A stretch of 41,686 bases of DNA from Manganibacter manganicus (GTDB taxonomy: Bacteria; Pseudomonadota; Alphaproteobacteria; Rhizobiales; Rhizobiaceae). The stretch is from the NCBI RefSeq assembly GCF_002075885.1, contig NZ_MDET01000024.1, positions 1 through 41,686 on the forward strand, in the 5' to 3' direction. Shown here piece by piece: positions 40,506 through 41,686 of the stretch; position 1 is the first letter of the stretch; each line of letters opens with the position of its first letter. The position numbers were made by a program, and so were the translations under genes. The notes below the pieces were generated by a model, which had not been told where the DNA came from, made no database searches, and saw only the letters and a list, made by a program, of their open reading frames with translations.

Positions 40506-40799
40506 ATGTCGAAACGCAAGCAGCACGCGCCTGAGTTCAAGGCGAAGGTCGCCCTGGAAGCCTTGAAGGGCGAAGAGACCGCAGCCGAGCTGGCAAGCCG
40601 GTTCGGAGTTCATCCGACGATGGTTCACCAGTGGAAACGCGCTCTGCTCGAAGGCGCCTCGGGTGTGTTCGAACGCAATGGCCGGAAAAAGCCCGAGATC
40701 GACGAGGAGCAGGTGAAGGAGCTCCACGCCAAGATCGGGGAGCTGGCGGTGGCCAACTCTTTTTTGGAAAGAAAGCTGAAGCCCTGGGGCGGGAAGTGA
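40506..40799 (+). CDS. IS3-family transposase OrfA (helix-turn-helix part)
   Basis: A 97-aa protein identical to the left-hand OrfA. The ATG is preceded by GGAGATCAGAG. The HTH is at residues 9-50 and a leucine-rich coiled coil near the end overlaps the frameshift region. The slip would occur at codons 85-87, after which the OrfB frame continues. Confidence 0.92.
   Translation: MSKRKQHAPEFKAKVALEALKGEETAAELASRFGVHPTMVHQWKRALLEGASGVFERNGRKKPEIDEEQVKELHAKIGELAVANSFLERKLKPWGGK
40760..40766 (+). other. Programmed -1 frameshift slippery site (T6G)
   Basis: TTTTTTG, read in the orfA frame as T TTT TTG (codons TCT TTT TTG at 40758-40766). A slip to TTT TTT GGA enters the orfB frame. Confidence 0.8.
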
Positions 40800-41659
40800 G
40801 GCGCGGCATGGTTGAGCCGGATCATCCGGAATTGTCGATCACTCGGCAATGCAAGCTGCTGTCGATCTCACGCTCGTCCTTCTATTACACCCCGAAGGGG
40901 GAGACCGCGCAGAACCTGGCCCTCATGCGGCTGATCGACGAACAGTTCCTGGAAACGCCCTTTTTCGGTGTCCGGCAGATGACCTGGCATTTGCGCAACG
41001 ACGGCCATCTGGTGAACGAGAAGCGGATACGCCGGCTGATGCGGCTCATGGGATTGATGCCGATCTACCAGAAACCCACTACCAGCAGACCGGCGAAGGG
41101 GCACAAGACCTATCCCTACCTGCTGAAGGGACTGCGCGTGGAGCGGCCCAACCAGGTCTGGTGCGCCGATATCACTTATGTGCCGATGCGGCGCGGGTTT
41201 CTCTACCTGGTTGCCATCATGGACTGGCACACCCGAAAGGTCCTAGCCTGGCGCATCTCGAACACGCTGGAGGCCGATTTCTGCGTCGAGGCGCTGAACG
41301 AGGCCATCTACAAGTTCGGGCTGCCGGAAATCATGAATACCGATCAGGGCAGCCAGTTCACCTCTTTCGCCTGGACCGATCGCCTGCGCCACACCGGCGT
41401 GCGCATCTCGATGGATGGAAAGGGTCGGTTCCTCGACAATATCTTCATCGAAAGGTTGTGGCGGACCCTGAAATACGAGTGCGTCTACCTGCATGCCTGG
41501 GAGACCGGATCAGAAGCGAGGGCGGGCATCCGGAAATGGATGACCTTCTACAACCACCAACGCCCACATTCAGCCCTTGGCGGCAGACCGCCCGCCGTGG
41601 TCTATTGGCTGAGAAAAGACGAAACCCAACCCGATCAGCAGGTGCAGAGAGTAGCTTAA
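40766..41659 (+). CDS. IS3-family transposase OrfB (DDE catalytic part, made by -1 frameshift)
   Basis: Identical to the left-hand OrfB. Catalytic codons: Asp at 41168-41170 (WCADITY), Asp at 41342-41344 (NTDQGS) and Glu at 41450-41452 (FIERLW), 58 and 36 codons apart, hence DD(35)E. The C-terminus has YNHQRPHSALGGRPP, typical of the family. A free OrfB could begin at the ATG at 40808, but an active transposase normally needs the OrfAB fusion. Confidence 0.92.
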   Translation, partial: GKKAEALGREVRRGMVEPDHPELSITRQCKLLSISRSSFYYTPKGETAQNLALMRLIDEQFLETPFFGVRQMTWHLRNDGHLVNEKRIRRLMRLMGLMPIYQKPTTSRPAKGHKTYPYLLKGLRVERPNQVWCADITYVPMRRGFLYLVAIMDWHTRKVLAWRISNTLEADFCVEALNEAIYKFGLPEIMNTDQGSQFTSFAWTDRLRHTGVRISMDGKGRFLDNIFIERLWRTLKYECVYLHAWETGSEARAGIRKWMTFYNHQRPHSALGGRPPAVVYWLRKDETQPDQQVQRVA

Positions 41660-41686
41660 TTTATGCCAGATCCTGTCCAACGATCG

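Larger units (their letters stand above)
40426..41686 (+). mobile_element. IS3-family insertion sequence, right copy
   Basis: The same 1,261-bp element as at 1-1261, in the opposite orientation. Its left inverted repeat starts TGAGCTACCCCCCGAAATTC at 40426, where identity with the other copy begins; the base before it differs. orfA is at 40506-40799, the T6G slip site at 40760-40766, and orfB runs to 41659. The window ends inside the right inverted repeat, at the same base as the other copy, about 12 bp before the expected TG/CA terminus. The element appears intact. Confidence 0.93.

Overview
The window reads as ordinary alphaproteobacterial chromosome, most likely Hyphomicrobiales (Rhizobiales) and closest in feel to the Mesorhizobium/Brucella/Phyllobacteriaceae group. 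This rests on high GC, the very large (about 1,595 aa) NAD-dependent glutamate dehydrogenase, the AtpD with a long Ala/Lys/Pro-rich N-terminus, the Omp25/31-type porin-like barrel, the Usg family protein, and the rplU-rpmA-GNAT-obgE-proB-proA-nadD-rsfS-rlmH-envC-ctpA-deacetylase-rppH gene order. The assignment comes from family recognition only; no database search was run.

Layout. 1-1261 and 40426-41686 are two apparently identical copies of one IS3-family insertion sequence in inverted orientation, with their outer ends at the window edges. Each has orfA and orfB in two frames joined by a T6G slippery site, and a DD(35)E transposase. Between them lie 39,164 bp of mostly housekeeping genes. 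1262-7460: usg, an orphan branched-chain amino-acid binding protein, a small membrane protein, yggS, leuS and lptE. 7528-16916: an FSA-type transaldolase divergent from priA, an intergenic repeat cluster, the giant glutamate dehydrogenase, an AhpD-like protein and a LysE-type exporter. 17052-22877: a small membrane protein, then the F1 ATP synthase operon atpHAGDC with a terminator. 23083-23172: tRNA-Ser(CGA), followed by about 490 bp with almost no coding signal and an Omp25/31-type outer-membrane gene. 24630-25879: promoter, rplU, rpmA and terminator. 25901-37215: GNAT acetyltransferase, an opposite-strand phosphatase-like gene, obgE, proB, proA, nadD, rsfS, rlmH, envC-like, ctpA, a divergent polysaccharide deacetylase and rppH. 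37398-39914: the alr-dadA pair and a bidirectional terminator. 39938-40342: msrB on the minus strand, about 80 bp from the right-hand IS.

Functional groups: energy (atpHAGDC), translation and ribosome assembly (leuS, rplU, rpmA, obgE, rsfS, rlmH, tRNA-Ser), proline synthesis (proB, proA), NAD synthesis (nadD), cell envelope (lptE, envC-like, ctpA, deacetylase, Omp, alr), glutamate and alanine catabolism (GDH, dadA), replication restart (priA), RNA decay (rppH) and oxidative repair (msrB).

I did not find a convincing new defence or mobile system. The points most worth a second look are the inverted IS pair bounding the window, the lptE|tal junction where holA would be expected, the L21 protein carrying an extra helix-hairpin-helix domain, the H1-like tail on AtpD, and the repeat clusters at 10492-10745 and 23238-23259.
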